64,000 nucleotides of DNA from Pyropia yezoensis (GCA_009829735.1 CM020618.1:29860894-29924893); one strand, 5' to 3'. Positions 41,532 to 51,097 are shown, numbered from the stretch's first letter. Notes: generated by a model not told the origin, from the sequence alone. Numbers and translations: made by a program.

Positions 41532-42529
41532 ATGGACGGGAGCAGGAACGCGGTGACTGTGGGCGACGCCTCGCAGCAAAGCGGCCAAACTTCTTCGTGA
41601 CCGACCGACGACCTCGCGTTACACGCGGTTCCCGTGGTGTGTGACGCCGCCAAGATGGCCGTTGATGAGTGGCGTACGCGGACTGTATCTCTTCGACGGG
41701 ATTCGAACTCCCCACGTGCGGCCACCGCAAGCACCTTTGTGTTGACGGACGACGTGCGGCACCGCCTGGACGTGATGATCCACGCGTCTTTGCGTCGTAT
41801 CTGTACCCCGTCACACTCCGGACTAACAGGCGGTAAGCGCACCCGCGCGGGTGGTGGTAGCCTGGCCGGTGTTGGTGTCGCCCCCAGTGCCAGCCATATG
41901 GCTACAGGTGTCGAGGACACCGCTCCTCCTTTCGGCGTGACGGCCGACGGTGCGCGTGGGGTGGGCGCGTCTGCAGCTGATGATGATGGGAATGGTGGGG
42001 AGGGCGGAAAGAGGCCGAAGAACTTTCGGCGCAAGCACCGCACTCTCCGCAAGCGACACGCCATCCTTCGTCTTTTGAACGCAGAGGTGCGTGAACTGCA
42101 GGAACTTACCCTGCAGCAGACCGTCACACTGTCAGAGATGTCGCGGCGGCTCAACCCCACAGGATCTGGGGGCGGCACTGTCCCAGCTGGCGGACCCGCA
42201 GCCGTATACCTACAGGTTCCACCACCCGTCGGTGTTCACGGCGTTGGTGGTGGTGTGTCTGTCCACGGTGGCTTCCGGAAGGGCTGAAGGACGTACTTCG
42301 GATGTGTAACGAGCTGTTGACCCGAAATGTGCGTGCACGGGAGCTGTTACATAATGCCGGAAACCCCGCTGGCGCCAAGCCCCCGCCCGTGGAGCACGGT
42401 GGTGTGGAGGACGTACGCAATTCGATTGCAGCAGAGGTGCGGCGAATTGACGCGGAAGACCCTGTGGAAGATGAGGACGGAGGGGACCACGATTCTGCCG
42501 AGGACGTGGACCGAGGGGACTACGCTTGA
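41532..42529 (+). pseudogene. Broken gene with basic coiled-coil segment
   Basis: The ATG at 41532 is in an optimal CACCATGG context. The frame reads MDGSRNAVTVGDASQQ to a TGA at 41598-41600, continues in the same frame (PTDDLALHAVPVVCDAAKMAVDE in sense) and is open to 42287. It contains a basic stretch followed by leucine-spaced sequence (RKHRTLRKRHAILRLLNAEV), similar in layout to a bZIP but without the conserved N-x7-R basic signature that I can confirm. Protein-like sequence continues in a second frame near 42150-42260 and a third near 42270-42529 (LKDVLRMCNELLTRNVRAREL, ending in an acidic tail). Either two introns or frameshifts are needed. No family recognised. Confidence 0.4.
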
Positions 42530-42562
42530 TAATGGGGCTTTTATTGGTATGTTTACTCGTAC

Positions 42563-42730
42563 CAGCAGCGGGGTCCTTCGTGTTTTAGTAGTCAGCGCTT
42601 GCACGTTGCGAGAACAGACCTGTCGTCCTGGAATTCTTATCACCACGAACAGCGGGGTCCTGCGTGTGTTTGTAGGCAGCGCTTGCACGTTGCAAGAAAA
42701 GACCTATCTTCCTGGAATTCTTATTGTCGT
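42563..42730 (+). repeat. Two-unit 84-bp tandem repeat
   Basis: CAGCGGGGTCCT, CAGCGCTTGCACGTTGC and CCTGGAATTCTTAT recur once with 84-bp spacing (for example CAGCGCTT at 42593 and 42677). The unit lies just after the last open frame of the broken gene upstream. Confidence 0.85.
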
Positions 42731-42784
42731 TAACGCACGGCTGCCCTCGCGCCCCTCCTCCGCCGCCCATGTCCTCACGTGACG

Positions 42785-43122
42785 GCCCGCATCGGTCTAT
42801 GTTATTGACGTAGCAGAGGTAGGGTGGCGGTGGAGCCGCATGTGTCGTCAATGGCAGTGTTTTTATTCCTTCAGTAGCGATGTATTGGAACAGAAACAAC
42901 TGCAGATGTGTGCAAGCGCGTATCCGTTGTACAAGACGGACGCCCCAACAGGCCTACGCAATGAGGAGAGATGTACAGTTCGAAACCGCACGGGAAGGTC
43001 AGCGGAGGGCGCGTACATCACGGGCATGCCGGGTCGGCGGGAGAACGTAACCACCGCGGGTGTAGACCGTACAGGCGAGTGTCAACAACCCCATGGGCTG
43101 GAGCGATGCACCCCAGCGCCGC
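42785..43122. other. Short gene-less spacer
   Basis: Nothing recognisable between the broken gene on the plus strand and the 3' end of the zinc-finger gene on the minus strand. Confidence 0.4.
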
Positions 43123-44385
43123 CTACATCGCCGGACCACCAGGTGAGCCACCACGCGTACCACCGTATTGGTGTGAGTCGTCGCGCATAGTGCTCAGACG
43201 ACGGTGAGCCGGCCGAACGAAGCGTCCATGCGACGGGCCCCCGGCTGACCCCCCATTCGGCGCTCTGCCCCGCTCATTCACCCGAGCCGCCTCCCGTGCC
43301 GCCCTGCACGCCGCGTCGTGAAGCGCAAGTCCCCGGCGCGACCAGAACCGCATCGCACAGCAGCGGCACGCACTCTTAACGGGGGGGATTCCACTCGACC
43401 ACGATTGAGACCTTTTTTGGGATCTCTTGCTCATGCTTGTCCGCGACTGTCCGGCGGGGAGAGCAAATTCCGGGGCAGGTCCCGTCCACACGGGGGAGTT
43501 ACGGCACGTGTCGCATGCGGTGTGTGGTGTACCACGGCGATCACGCACACCGGCCTCGTGGACCGAAGGGGGGGTGGGTGCACGCACACCGGCTTCGTCG
43601 GCCGGGCGGAGTGTAAGTACACGGGGCACGTGCTCGTCTACTCCGCCACACTCTCGGGGGCGTCGCTCTGCACGCCCATCACCCAACGGTGCCTGATCGC
43701 CGTGCGACCGACCAAACGACGCCAGCGGGGGAACTCGTCCCGCGGACGGTGCACGCGGGGGGGGTGACGGTGATACTTGGCCACCATGCTCGCGGTGATG
43801 GGGCCCCGACGCCAGGGCCCTCATCGCGGAAGCCACCAAGTCCGCATGCGTCGGTTGCGGGGGTGGTAGCGGTGGACGCCCCCCGATATCCACTTGGTCG
43901 TGCTCGGTCGGCCGACAGCTCGCACTGATGCCCGAGGCCATCCCATATCCGCTCTCCAGCACATCCTCGCACTTCACAACAGCGGCTCTACCGCCGCCAG
44001 AACTCGAGGAAGGGTGGTCAGCCTGCTCAACGGCAGCTCCCACACCAGCATTATACACCCGAGCATCGGGGGACAAAGGCACCACAGGCGCACCAGCTCC
44101 ACCGTCATCACCATACACACTTCGACCACTGCCTGCAGGGTCGAGAGCACCCCCGCCGGCACCGTCGACAGGGCCGCAATCGGTATTGTCCCCAGTCGGA
44201 GAAAGGGATGGTGCCTCACTAGCTCCGACAGAGGTCCCGTCGGCAATGGTTCCGGCGGCGACGGCGTTCATGAGGGCGCCCCGACGAGCATGCCGTCGGA
44301 GTGTCGCCAGGGACCGGCGAGCAAGTGCATCCCCCCCGTCACCGCCACCATCACCGCTTCGCCCATCACCCTCGCCGGCAGCCAT
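43123..44385 (-). CDS. Hypothetical zinc-finger protein (CxxC...H...C)
   Basis: The ATG at 44385 (MAAGEGDGRSGDGG) has a good context; the frame is open further upstream but only through low-complexity sequence and a C homopolymer, so I use this start (420 residues). An Arg-rich helix (RRSLATLRRHARRGALMNAV) and a long low-complexity Gly/Pro/Ser middle are followed by a single finger, CRCCAMRFWSRRGLALHDAAC, at about residues 340-360. The tail is basic (RFVRPAHRRLS). This C-x2-C-x12-H-x3-C pattern fits a C2HC variant of a nuclear C2H2-type finger. The shared upstream module at 44598-44790 lies 210 bp upstream. It could be a DNA-binding protein, but only the finger supports that. Confidence 0.55.
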   Translation of the reverse strand: MAAGEGDGRSGDGGGDGGDALARRSLATLRRHARRGALMNAVAAGTIADGTSVGASEAPSLSPTGDNTDCGPVDGAGGGALDPAGSGRSVYGDDGGAGAPVVPLSPDARVYNAGVGAAVEQADHPSSSSGGGRAAVVKCEDVLESGYGMASGISASCRPTEHDQVDIGGRPPLPPPQPTHADLVASAMRALASGPHHREHGGQVSPSPPPRAPSAGRVPPLASFGRSHGDQAPLGDGRAERRPRECGGVDEHVPRVLTLRPADEAGVRAPTPPSVHEAGVRDRRGTPHTACDTCRNSPVWTGPAPEFALPAGQSRTSMSKRSQKRSQSWSSGIPPVKSACRCCAMRFWSRRGLALHDAACRAAREAARVNERGRAPNGGSAGGPSHGRFVRPAHRRLSTMRDDSHQYGGTRGGSPGGPAM

Positions 44386-44509
44386 GGCGATACGCCGGTG
44401 GTAGAGGTGGAGCGGGGGCACGGCCCCGCGAAAGGTGGTCTGTAGCCGGCGCGCGTACGGGTGAGGGAGGTAGGGTTCGCGGGGGACAACGTCCAAATAG
44501 GAGCGGGGG

Positions 44510-44512
<3 letters not shown>

Positions 44513-44544
<32 letters not shown>
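44513..44544 (+). repeat. G32 homopolymer upstream of the zinc-finger gene
   Basis: An uninterrupted G run; on the coding strand of the minus-strand gene it is a C run, 130 bp upstream of its ATG. Confidence 0.95.
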
Positions 44545-44545
<1 letters not shown>

Positions 44546-44597
44546 GGCGGGATGGAAAAGAGGCGGACCGCAGCGGGAAGGCGGGGAGGAAAGAAGT

Positions 44598-44790
44598 GGG
44601 CAGCAGCGGGTGGGGGGGAGGGGAAGCACACGGGGGGCACCGGGTGTCGCAACGGCCCCCCCCCTGCGGTGAAGACGTGCACCGGTTGAGAGCCAAACCC
44701 CGTCTGCTTCTCCCCCACCCCACGCGCCCCAAACCCCTCCCCTCCACCCCCCCGCACGCGCCCGCCCGCCACCTCCCTCCCGCACGCCCT
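44598..44790 (+). repeat. Shared upstream module, copy 2
   Basis: Matches 26196-26410 in the same orientation, including the CACACGGGGGGCACC, GTCGCAACGGCCCCCC, GACGTGCACCGGTTGA and AGCCAAACCCCGTC words in the same order and spacing, and the same C-rich tail. Like copy 1 it is upstream of a minus-strand gene, but the downstream genes are unrelated. Confidence 0.85.
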
Positions 44791-45739
44791 CTTGCGCGAT
44801 CCGATCCGTTACCGTCGCCCAGACACGGTCGATCCACCGCCAGATGAAAGCAGGCTTAAGGAGGGGGTCGAGGAGGGGGGGCGAGAGGAGGGGTGGGAGG
44901 GTGGGGAAATCGACGGACGACAGCGAGGGGCCCGGGTGGGGGGTGGCGAGGGGGGGACGACGTCTACGGGGGGCAATAGCGCAGTGCTCATTAAATATCC
45001 CGGGATCCGCAGCCAGGCCATTTCCAGTGCGCGGGGCTTGATTTGAGCGTGATTAGTAGCCCCTGTGCCCCCCCACCCCCCCCCCCCCCCCCCCCCCCCC
45101 CCACAGCACACCCAGTTGTAGTGCTTCCTGAAAAAAATGGATGTTGACGGTACGTGAACGTAATGAAAATCGCTGTCTGGACCAATGGATCCCACCTCTC
45201 ACGTCCCTTCAACATCCACGTTTTACGGGAAGCACAGTGAGGGCGGACATAGCATATTCGACAGAGATGGAGCCCCCTCTTGCACCCCTCGATGACGACG
45301 TCATCCGCGGCGCTGTAAATCGCCAAGTTTGTAGTGTTTCATGTTTTTCCAATGAGAAGCCTCAGTTCCATCGACCCTCCAACCAGGTGGCAAGAACCCT
45401 ATGTCCGCTCCCTGCGGGTCTTAACTAGGTGTGACAGGCACTGGAAATGTTGATTTCTTACATGGTATGAGTAGACACCGCCCTTGACACGTAAGTGGCC
45501 TATTTCCGACGCAACGGTCCCCGCCAGCGGCGTCTGCGTTCCGTTGTCGCACATGGCATGGCGTGGCGCAGAGTGCACACACGCGTAGCTGCCAGCTGCA
45601 TAAAGGCAGTGCAGCTTCAACAGGACGAGTGCGGACGACTTCGACGTGCAAACGTCCGTAATCGAGCCGCTGCAGCGCCCCAGGGCCTCTCTGAAACGGA
45701 AGCGTCTCGGCTGCCGGGTTCCTACGTTTCACGCAGCTG
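44791..45739. other. Gene-poor stretch with C27 tract
   Basis: No supported gene. A C run at 45076-45102 ends in CACAG, resembling a 3' splice site on the plus strand, but the following sequence is not convincingly coding. Confidence 0.4.
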
Positions 45740-45787
45740 CGCAGGCGGGGGCCGTTACGACACCTGGTGCCCCCGCGTGCTCCCCCC
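45740..45787 (-). repeat. Shared upstream module, partial copy 3 (inverted)
   Basis: The reverse complement reads AGCACGCGGGGGCACC followed by GTGTCGTAACGGCCCCCGCC, clearly the core of the module at 26196 and 44598. It adjoins minisatellite array C, as copy 1 adjoins array B. Confidence 0.7.
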
Positions 45788-45837
45788 CCCGCCGCCGCCA
45801 CTTTGCTTTCCCACCCTCCCCCCCCCTCCCCCCCCCC

Positions 45838-46196
45838 CCCCGAATCCCGTGAAGGCGGCCTGTCGGCCCCCCACAATCCCAACCCCGTGCAGGTGGCCTG
45901 TCAACCCCCCCCGATTCCCGTGTATGTGGCCTGTCGCCCCCCCCGCACCACCGAATCCCGTGCTGGTGCCCTGTCCCCCACCCCCGAATCCCGTAAAGAT
46001 GGCCTGGCGCCCCCTCTCAATCCCAACCCCGTGCAGGTGGCCTGTCACCCCCACCCCCCGAATCCGGTGTAAGTGGCCTGTCGCCCCCCTCCCCCCCCCC
46101 CCCCGCATCCCTTAAAGCCTGTCAACCCCCCCCGACTCCCGTGTATGTGGCCTGTCGCCCCCACCCACCACCGATTCCCGTGAAGGTGGCCTAGAT
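45838..46196 (-). repeat. Minisatellite array C (inverted relative to A and B)
   Basis: About 9-10 units reading CCCGTGTATGTGGCCTGTCG or CCCGTGCAGGTGGCCTGTC on the plus strand, which are reverse complements of the units at 9788-10409. The array lies between the zinc-finger gene and the next plus-strand gene. Confidence 0.93.
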
Positions 46197-47316
46197 AAAC
46201 ATGCGGGTAAGCCAGCTATGCAAAAAATCACACAAGATTCTTATTGACGGCGGCCCATCGAAATGTGCTTGGGCTCCTCGACCGCCGGCGACGCCCAGGC
46301 TCACCGACTGGCCACGTGCACTACACACAATTCGAACCGTAACCCCGCTCACATGCCACCTAAATACAGTGGAGCGGGCTCGTCGGCAGGTCGCGGACAT
46401 TGGATATGAATATATATGGGCCCCCCCCGGCCAAGACAAATTTGCATTGCACGCAGACCGGCAGGGGCTCTGTCGAAGGCGCTGCCAACCGCAGTCGCGC
46501 GGACTGCTTTTACCCCCCGTCGCGCCTGTGGTATAAAACTCGATCCTCTCAGACACGTGTCAATATCCCTCGGGGGAAAGGGACAGGTAACACAGAAAGG
46601 GGAACTACGAGAATGGTATGCCTGTTGCCTCACGTGCCTGCTCGCAGAGCAAACAGATACGCACGGTAGTGCACACGGGGAAGAGGAAAGCAAACGCGCA
46701 GTTGTCTTTTTCCTGAGGGCGCGGGCCAAGGGCGCCTCGCTGTCCCTCTTAACGTGCATCTGGGGGAGCCTCGGCACGTTGGCCAGGTAGCCCCCCCCAT
46801 AACCCCGAGTGGCCCCGACCCGAGTCTAACCTCGTCAGGTCGGGGGCCACTATCACTACTAATTCTATTCCCACTCACTAATCTCACACTCAAATTCTCT
46901 CAAATCAAGTCCCTCACAAGTATGCAAAAACCCATCAGCAATCCCTCTCTCACGTGTGGATAGCGTAGTCCACCGCATCCCAGTGCCGGGCACGGGCCAC
47001 GGCCGCCAACCATCACCACACGGCGGGCGTGTTCTGGCACCTGGTGCCCTCTGGTTGTAGTCCCGGGTCGGCGCCAAGTCGGGGCCAGGGATGCTACAGC
47101 GCCTACTGTTTTACCTCCCTGGACACCCGTTGTGTGGGGCAGCTCCCATCATCCCCTGCCACTGCCTTCCCTGTTCCCCCTCCCCTCCCACCACCTCCCG
47201 TCCCCACACGCCGGCACACGTGCTCGTGAATTCTCTTTGCCTTTCCAGCGCGAGTGTGTCGTGCTGCTTCCCCTTACAAGGGGGGCCGTAGAACCCACAC
47301 ACTCTCGCCCGCCCTC
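46197..47316. other. Gene-poor upstream region
   Basis: No supported gene. A TATAAAA box lies on the plus strand at 46532-46538. It is about 780 bp from the next start codon, so a first noncoding exon would be needed for it to serve that gene. Pyrimidine-rich sequence precedes the gene at 47140-47260. Confidence 0.4.
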
Positions 47317-48411
47317 ATGGAGAAGACTCAACCAGGGGTGTCTGGGCGTTGTCATGTGGTGCTCCTGGTGCCAGAAACGGTGCAGGACCTGGAAGCGGCA
47401 CCCGTTGATGTGGAGGTGAAGCACTTCATCCGAGACGTTGGGTTCGTGGTGCAGCCCCTACAGGCGAGTCTGGCGAGTACCTACGGGTTCCTGTGTGTCT
47501 TCCCTCCTCCCGAAGAGGGCAGCGTGCCTACCGATGGCCAGGACATGACGTATACTGGTCCCGCGCCTGTGCCGCGTCTACGCGCACGTGGCGTGCCGGT
47601 CACGGGCTCCTGTGTTACCCAACATACATCTCAACCGACGCCGGACCCATTCCACGCCACAGCTGCTCGTGTATCCGGTCTGCATCCGCACAAGGGTGGT
47701 GGCGTTGGTAGTTACGACGACGGGGAAACCGGCGTGGGGGCTGTTGTTTACGCGGAGGAGCCACAAGAGCCGCCTGTCCCTTCTGGTGGAGCAACAGAAT
47801 CGGCGGCTGTTGTAGATGTGATGGAACCATATGTGCCGGTGCAGCCTCATGGAACCCCTCGCGAGCCTCAACCAGTGGAATCACCCGCTTTTGCCATTGT
47901 CTCCCCAGATGCGCATGTCCTCGCAGGGGACCCGTCAGTTCATCTTGCCCGGTTGGCGAAGGACCGCTTGTCCCCTCCGGCCGGGGAACGGCCAGGTGCT
48001 GCGGTACCACAACCCTCCCAGCCGCGCGCTGTTCAACGACTGCCGCCCGAAATGGTGACCAACTTTCTTCTGCCCGTTAGGGCCCAGGCGATGAGCGAGG
48101 TCTCCCAGCAGGTGGTTCGCCACTTCGTTGCATGGCTGCGGGAGCAGCTCGGACTCCGGCAACGGGAGAAGGCGATGCGGAGGCTCACCCCCGCCGATCT
48201 TGACGGCGTGTATTGGGAGTGGCGTCGGGCACTGCCAGGTGAATCGGTCGGCCCCGTCCGTGCAAGCGGGGCCGACCTTTCCCCCTCTCAGCGCGGTGGG
48301 AGCATCTGGCCTACGCGCGTGGCTCTAGCGGTTGCGGTCAGCTGTGATGTGCGTTGGTGTAGTGCTTGGACCCGCTATTGGAAGGACGTCCATGCGGGTA
48401 CAAGCGCCTAG
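47317..48411 (+). CDS. WEWARALPGE-family gene, copy B (intact)
   Basis: ATG 47317 (MEKTQPGVSGRCHVVLLV) opens a 364-residue frame. Residues ~10-75 look globular (VEVKHFIRDVGFVVQPLQ). A long Pro/Gly/Val-rich low-complexity linker follows. The C-terminal ~115 residues carry the family pattern: PPEMV..FL, AMSEVS, HFVAWLREQLG, YWEWRRALPGE, GPVRASG, then TRVALAVAV and two Trp. The same pattern closes the gene at 16881-18379. The N-terminal segments of the two copies may also be related (V.LLP near the start and a G..C pair) but weakly. I know of no named domain with this signature. The family could be confined to this lineage. No membrane segment or signal peptide is seen. Confidence 0.7.
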   Translation: MEKTQPGVSGRCHVVLLVPETVQDLEAAPVDVEVKHFIRDVGFVVQPLQASLASTYGFLCVFPPPEEGSVPTDGQDMTYTGPAPVPRLRARGVPVTGSCVTQHTSQPTPDPFHATAARVSGLHPHKGGGVGSYDDGETGVGAVVYAEEPQEPPVPSGGATESAAVVDVMEPYVPVQPHGTPREPQPVESPAFAIVSPDAHVLAGDPSVHLARLAKDRLSPPAGERPGAAVPQPSQPRAVQRLPPEMVTNFLLPVRAQAMSEVSQQVVRHFVAWLREQLGLRQREKAMRRLTPADLDGVYWEWRRALPGESVGPVRASGADLSPSQRGGSIWPTRVALAVAVSCDVRWCSAWTRYWKDVHAGTSA

Positions 48412-48737
48412 ATAATATGAACGGCGAACGGCGTACCCACGCTGTGGCACCCGTACATGTATGAGATTAGTGTACGATTATTCTGACACAATGGCCCACC
48501 AATGGAGGCGGGGAGCAGGGTATGCCGGGTGGCCATTGGTTTCTCTTTAGAGGACAGGTGGTCATGTCGTCCGCATACTACGCAGGCGCTGCAGCACAAT
48601 GCAGACGTAGAGGCACGCACTTTCACAACGCAAGTATAAAAGCAAGAGACACACTCAAACCCAACACATACATCACATGTCTCGTAGGCCATAAGACGGC
48701 ACGCCCAATTTGCTAAGTCCCTACTGTCACAGCCCCT
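48412..48737. other. Tail-to-tail spacer with an orphan TATA box
   Basis: Lies between the converging copy B gene and the HSP70 gene. TATAAAAG occurs on the plus strand at 48635-48642, pointing into the 3' end of HSP70 in antisense. No coding exon is seen. Confidence 0.45.
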
Positions 48738-51023
48738 TCAGTCCATGTCCCCCTCCTCCTCCTCCTCTTCCTCATCCAACTTGTAACGAGCACTACCGGA
48801 ACGGGCGGCAGCGTCTGCAAACTCCTTATCCGCCGACATCCGCACCCGCTTGGAAGGCCTTTCGTGATCGCCATCCGCTGTCCGGGTCGTCCCTGTCACC
48901 ACCGCATCGACAATGGCAACATCCGAGTCGTCACGGCCCGTGTCGGGTGTCCCCGTCGCCGCGCGGGGGCTCGCCTGCGGTGAGCGGAGGGCGGTTTGTT
49001 TGACACGTCCACCGCCGGTGGTGCCCAGTCCGGGCGCGTTGAGGACCACCGATATGGCGGCTTCAAAGCTGGTGACGAGAGCGGCCATACGGCGTTGCAG
49101 GTTGGTGGTACTCACTTTGTTCATTCGAGCTTCAGACGCGTACGACTGAGCGTCGCCCAACATCTTGAGGATGCGATCTCGGCTGTCTGCGCGCATACGG
49201 GCGGAGACAGAGGCGCTCTGTACCGAGTCCCGCCGGATATTGTCCACGCTGCGCAGCAGTTGTTCCTTCGCCGCCAGCCACGCGGCGCGGTCCCGGACGT
49301 CTGCGGCCATGTCCTTACTGCTTGCCGCCATCTCCAGCATCTTGTGCTCATCCACCTTACGCAACGTGTCCCTGATCGTCAGGTGCTGTTGGGCAGGGCC
49401 GCTCTCGTGAGCGTTCTGAGCGAATACGTTCAACTCGCCATTGACGTCCATGTCAAACGTGACGCGCACAGCTGCGACGGCGCCGGGTTCCTTGGGAACG
49501 TTGGGCAGTACAAACTCGCCCAGAAGCCGTGTGTCCTTGACCCGAATCGCGTCCCCCTCAAACACGCTGAACCGAATGCGCTCGACAGTAGGGGAGGCGC
49601 CGAAGGAGGTGTGCGTCGCATGTACAGGAAGGTCCTCGTTCTTGTCGATGACCATCTGGAACCCTCCGCCCTGCACTTCAACGCCCAGACGCGCAGACGT
49701 CACGTCCATCAGCATCAGCCTGCTCCCAGGACCAGCGTCTTTCCCTTGCGACAGTTCGCACGCATGAGCCGCCGCCCCGGAGGCGACCGCCTCGTCGGCG
49801 TCAAGTCGTGCGCTTAGCGTGATACCGGGGAAAGCGTGCCTCAGCGCTTCCTGGAAACCGGGGATACGGGAAGAGCCGCCGACGAGGATGAGCTCGTGGA
49901 TGACAAGGTCGCCGTTGCTACCCAGTTCGAGCCCGTCGCCGCTCTTGCCACGGTACGTGCTCTGAGCTGCCCCCACCGCGTTCTTGTCTACAGCTACCAC
50001 CCGGTCGTATACATCCGCCTTACACCACGCGTCCATGTCGTTGCGTACGATGGTCATGGTGAACTCGTCGCCATCCTCGTTTCTGATCGTTGGCACCGAC
50101 ACTTCCGCTTCGATAGACATTGACAACTGCTTCTTGGCCAACGTACAGGCCGCCTGCACACGAGCTTCATCGCGAGTGGTCATACGGAAGTCCTTCATTT
50201 CCCGCTTGATCCGGTCCTTGACCTTACCCGAGAGGATGCGGTCGACGTCCTCACCTCCGAGGTATGGGTCGCCCTCGGACGCGATGGCGGCGACATACGC
50301 GTCACGATTACCGTCGTCGCTTAGGGTGAAGCCCACCTTGAGAATCGTCACGTCAAATGTGCCACCTCCAAAGTCCACGACATCCGCCACCTTGGCAGGC
50401 ATAAGGGTGCCCCGGCTGATGTTGGCCCATTCCATGTACCCGTGGGCGACGGCGGCCGCCGTCGGCTCGTTCAGGAAACCTATAAACACGGTGGAGGGGA
50501 CCGTCAGGGACACCACCACCCGGGCCGCGTCACGCTGCTGCACGGAGAAATGTGCGGGAACGGTCACCGCCACGGCCTCGACTGCCTTGCCGAGCTGGGT
50601 CTGTGCCAGTGTGAGGATGTGTGAAAGAATGAAGCCGCTAATCTGTTCCGGGCGGAAGCGACGCACCTCCTTCTTATAGGTCACTTCCACGGCCGGGACC
50701 ACGCCTCCGTCGCTGCCCACTTCGGCGACGATCTTGCACGAGCTGTTCTTGACCTCCCGCTGCACATGGGTATGGTCCCATGGTAGCCCCATGAGGCGCT
50801 TGACACACGACACCGTGTCCACTGCCTTGGACGACATCCTGGCCACAGCCGCGGCGCCAACTAGCATTTCATGCTCCGTAAACGACACCACCGAGGGTAC
50901 AAGTGCCCGACCGAGACCATCCTTGATGACGACTGCCCGGCTGGCGATTGGGTCCCATGTCGCCGCGACGGAGAAGGTGGTCCCCAGGTCGATCCCAAGG
51001 ACAGGGCCAGTGAGCCCCGCCAT
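48738..51023 (-). CDS. Divergent HSP70-family chaperone, intronless
   Basis: 761 residues from ATG 51023 (MAGLTGPVLGIDLGTTFSV). The nucleotide-binding domain has the phosphate-1 loop at residues 10-19, the FLNEPTAAAVAHG connect region (~183-195), DFGGGTFD at 217-224 and the adenosine motif LVGGSSRIPG at 380-389. The substrate domain follows (LGVEVQGGGF, DLPVHATHTSF). HSP70 uses ATP-driven cycles to bind unfolded proteins. It is longer and more divergent than canonical cytosolic HSP70 (about 640-650 aa). After the lid it has a Ser/Arg/Thr-rich tail with a KR-type nuclear signal (RPSKRVR), an acidic run of glutamates, and ends GDMD rather than EEVD. No signal peptide. I infer a cytosolic or nuclear role. 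A TATA/CCAAT promoter lies upstream. Confidence 0.9.
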   Translation of the reverse strand: MAGLTGPVLGIDLGTTFSVAATWDPIASRAVVIKDGLGRALVPSVVSFTEHEMLVGAAAVARMSSKAVDTVSCVKRLMGLPWDHTHVQREVKNSSCKIVAEVGSDGGVVPAVEVTYKKEVRRFRPEQISGFILSHILTLAQTQLGKAVEAVAVTVPAHFSVQQRDAARVVVSLTVPSTVFIGFLNEPTAAAVAHGYMEWANISRGTLMPAKVADVVDFGGGTFDVTILKVGFTLSDDGNRDAYVAAIASEGDPYLGGEDVDRILSGKVKDRIKREMKDFRMTTRDEARVQAACTLAKKQLSMSIEAEVSVPTIRNEDGDEFTMTIVRNDMDAWCKADVYDRVVAVDKNAVGAAQSTYRGKSGDGLELGSNGDLVIHELILVGGSSRIPGFQEALRHAFPGITLSARLDADEAVASGAAAHACELSQGKDAGPGSRLMLMDVTSARLGVEVQGGGFQMVIDKNEDLPVHATHTSFGASPTVERIRFSVFEGDAIRVKDTRLLGEFVLPNVPKEPGAVAAVRVTFDMDVNGELNVFAQNAHESGPAQQHLTIRDTLRKVDEHKMLEMAASSKDMAADVRDRAAWLAAKEQLLRSVDNIRRDSVQSASVSARMRADSRDRILKMLGDAQSYASEARMNKVSTTNLQRRMAALVTSFEAAISVVLNAPGLGTTGGGRVKQTALRSPQASPRAATGTPDTGRDDSDVAIVDAVVTGTTRTADGDHERPSKRVRMSADKEFADAAARSGSARYKLDEEEEEEEGDMD

Positions 51024-51097
51024 CGATGGTATGCGAGGGAGTTACGTGGGAGGGAGGTACGCGCGTCCGGTTGGGAGTTGCAGGACGGGAAGAGCCG

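Noticed and set aside
40925-42178. 417-residue minus-strand protein
   Set aside because: It runs through a 60-bp tandem repeat and the G34 tract as polyproline and is antisense to a better-supported plus-strand frame with a Kozak ATG.
45076-45428. An exon after the C27-ACAG splice-like site
   Set aside because: The following ~95-codon frame has no domain, no clear donor, and competing frames.
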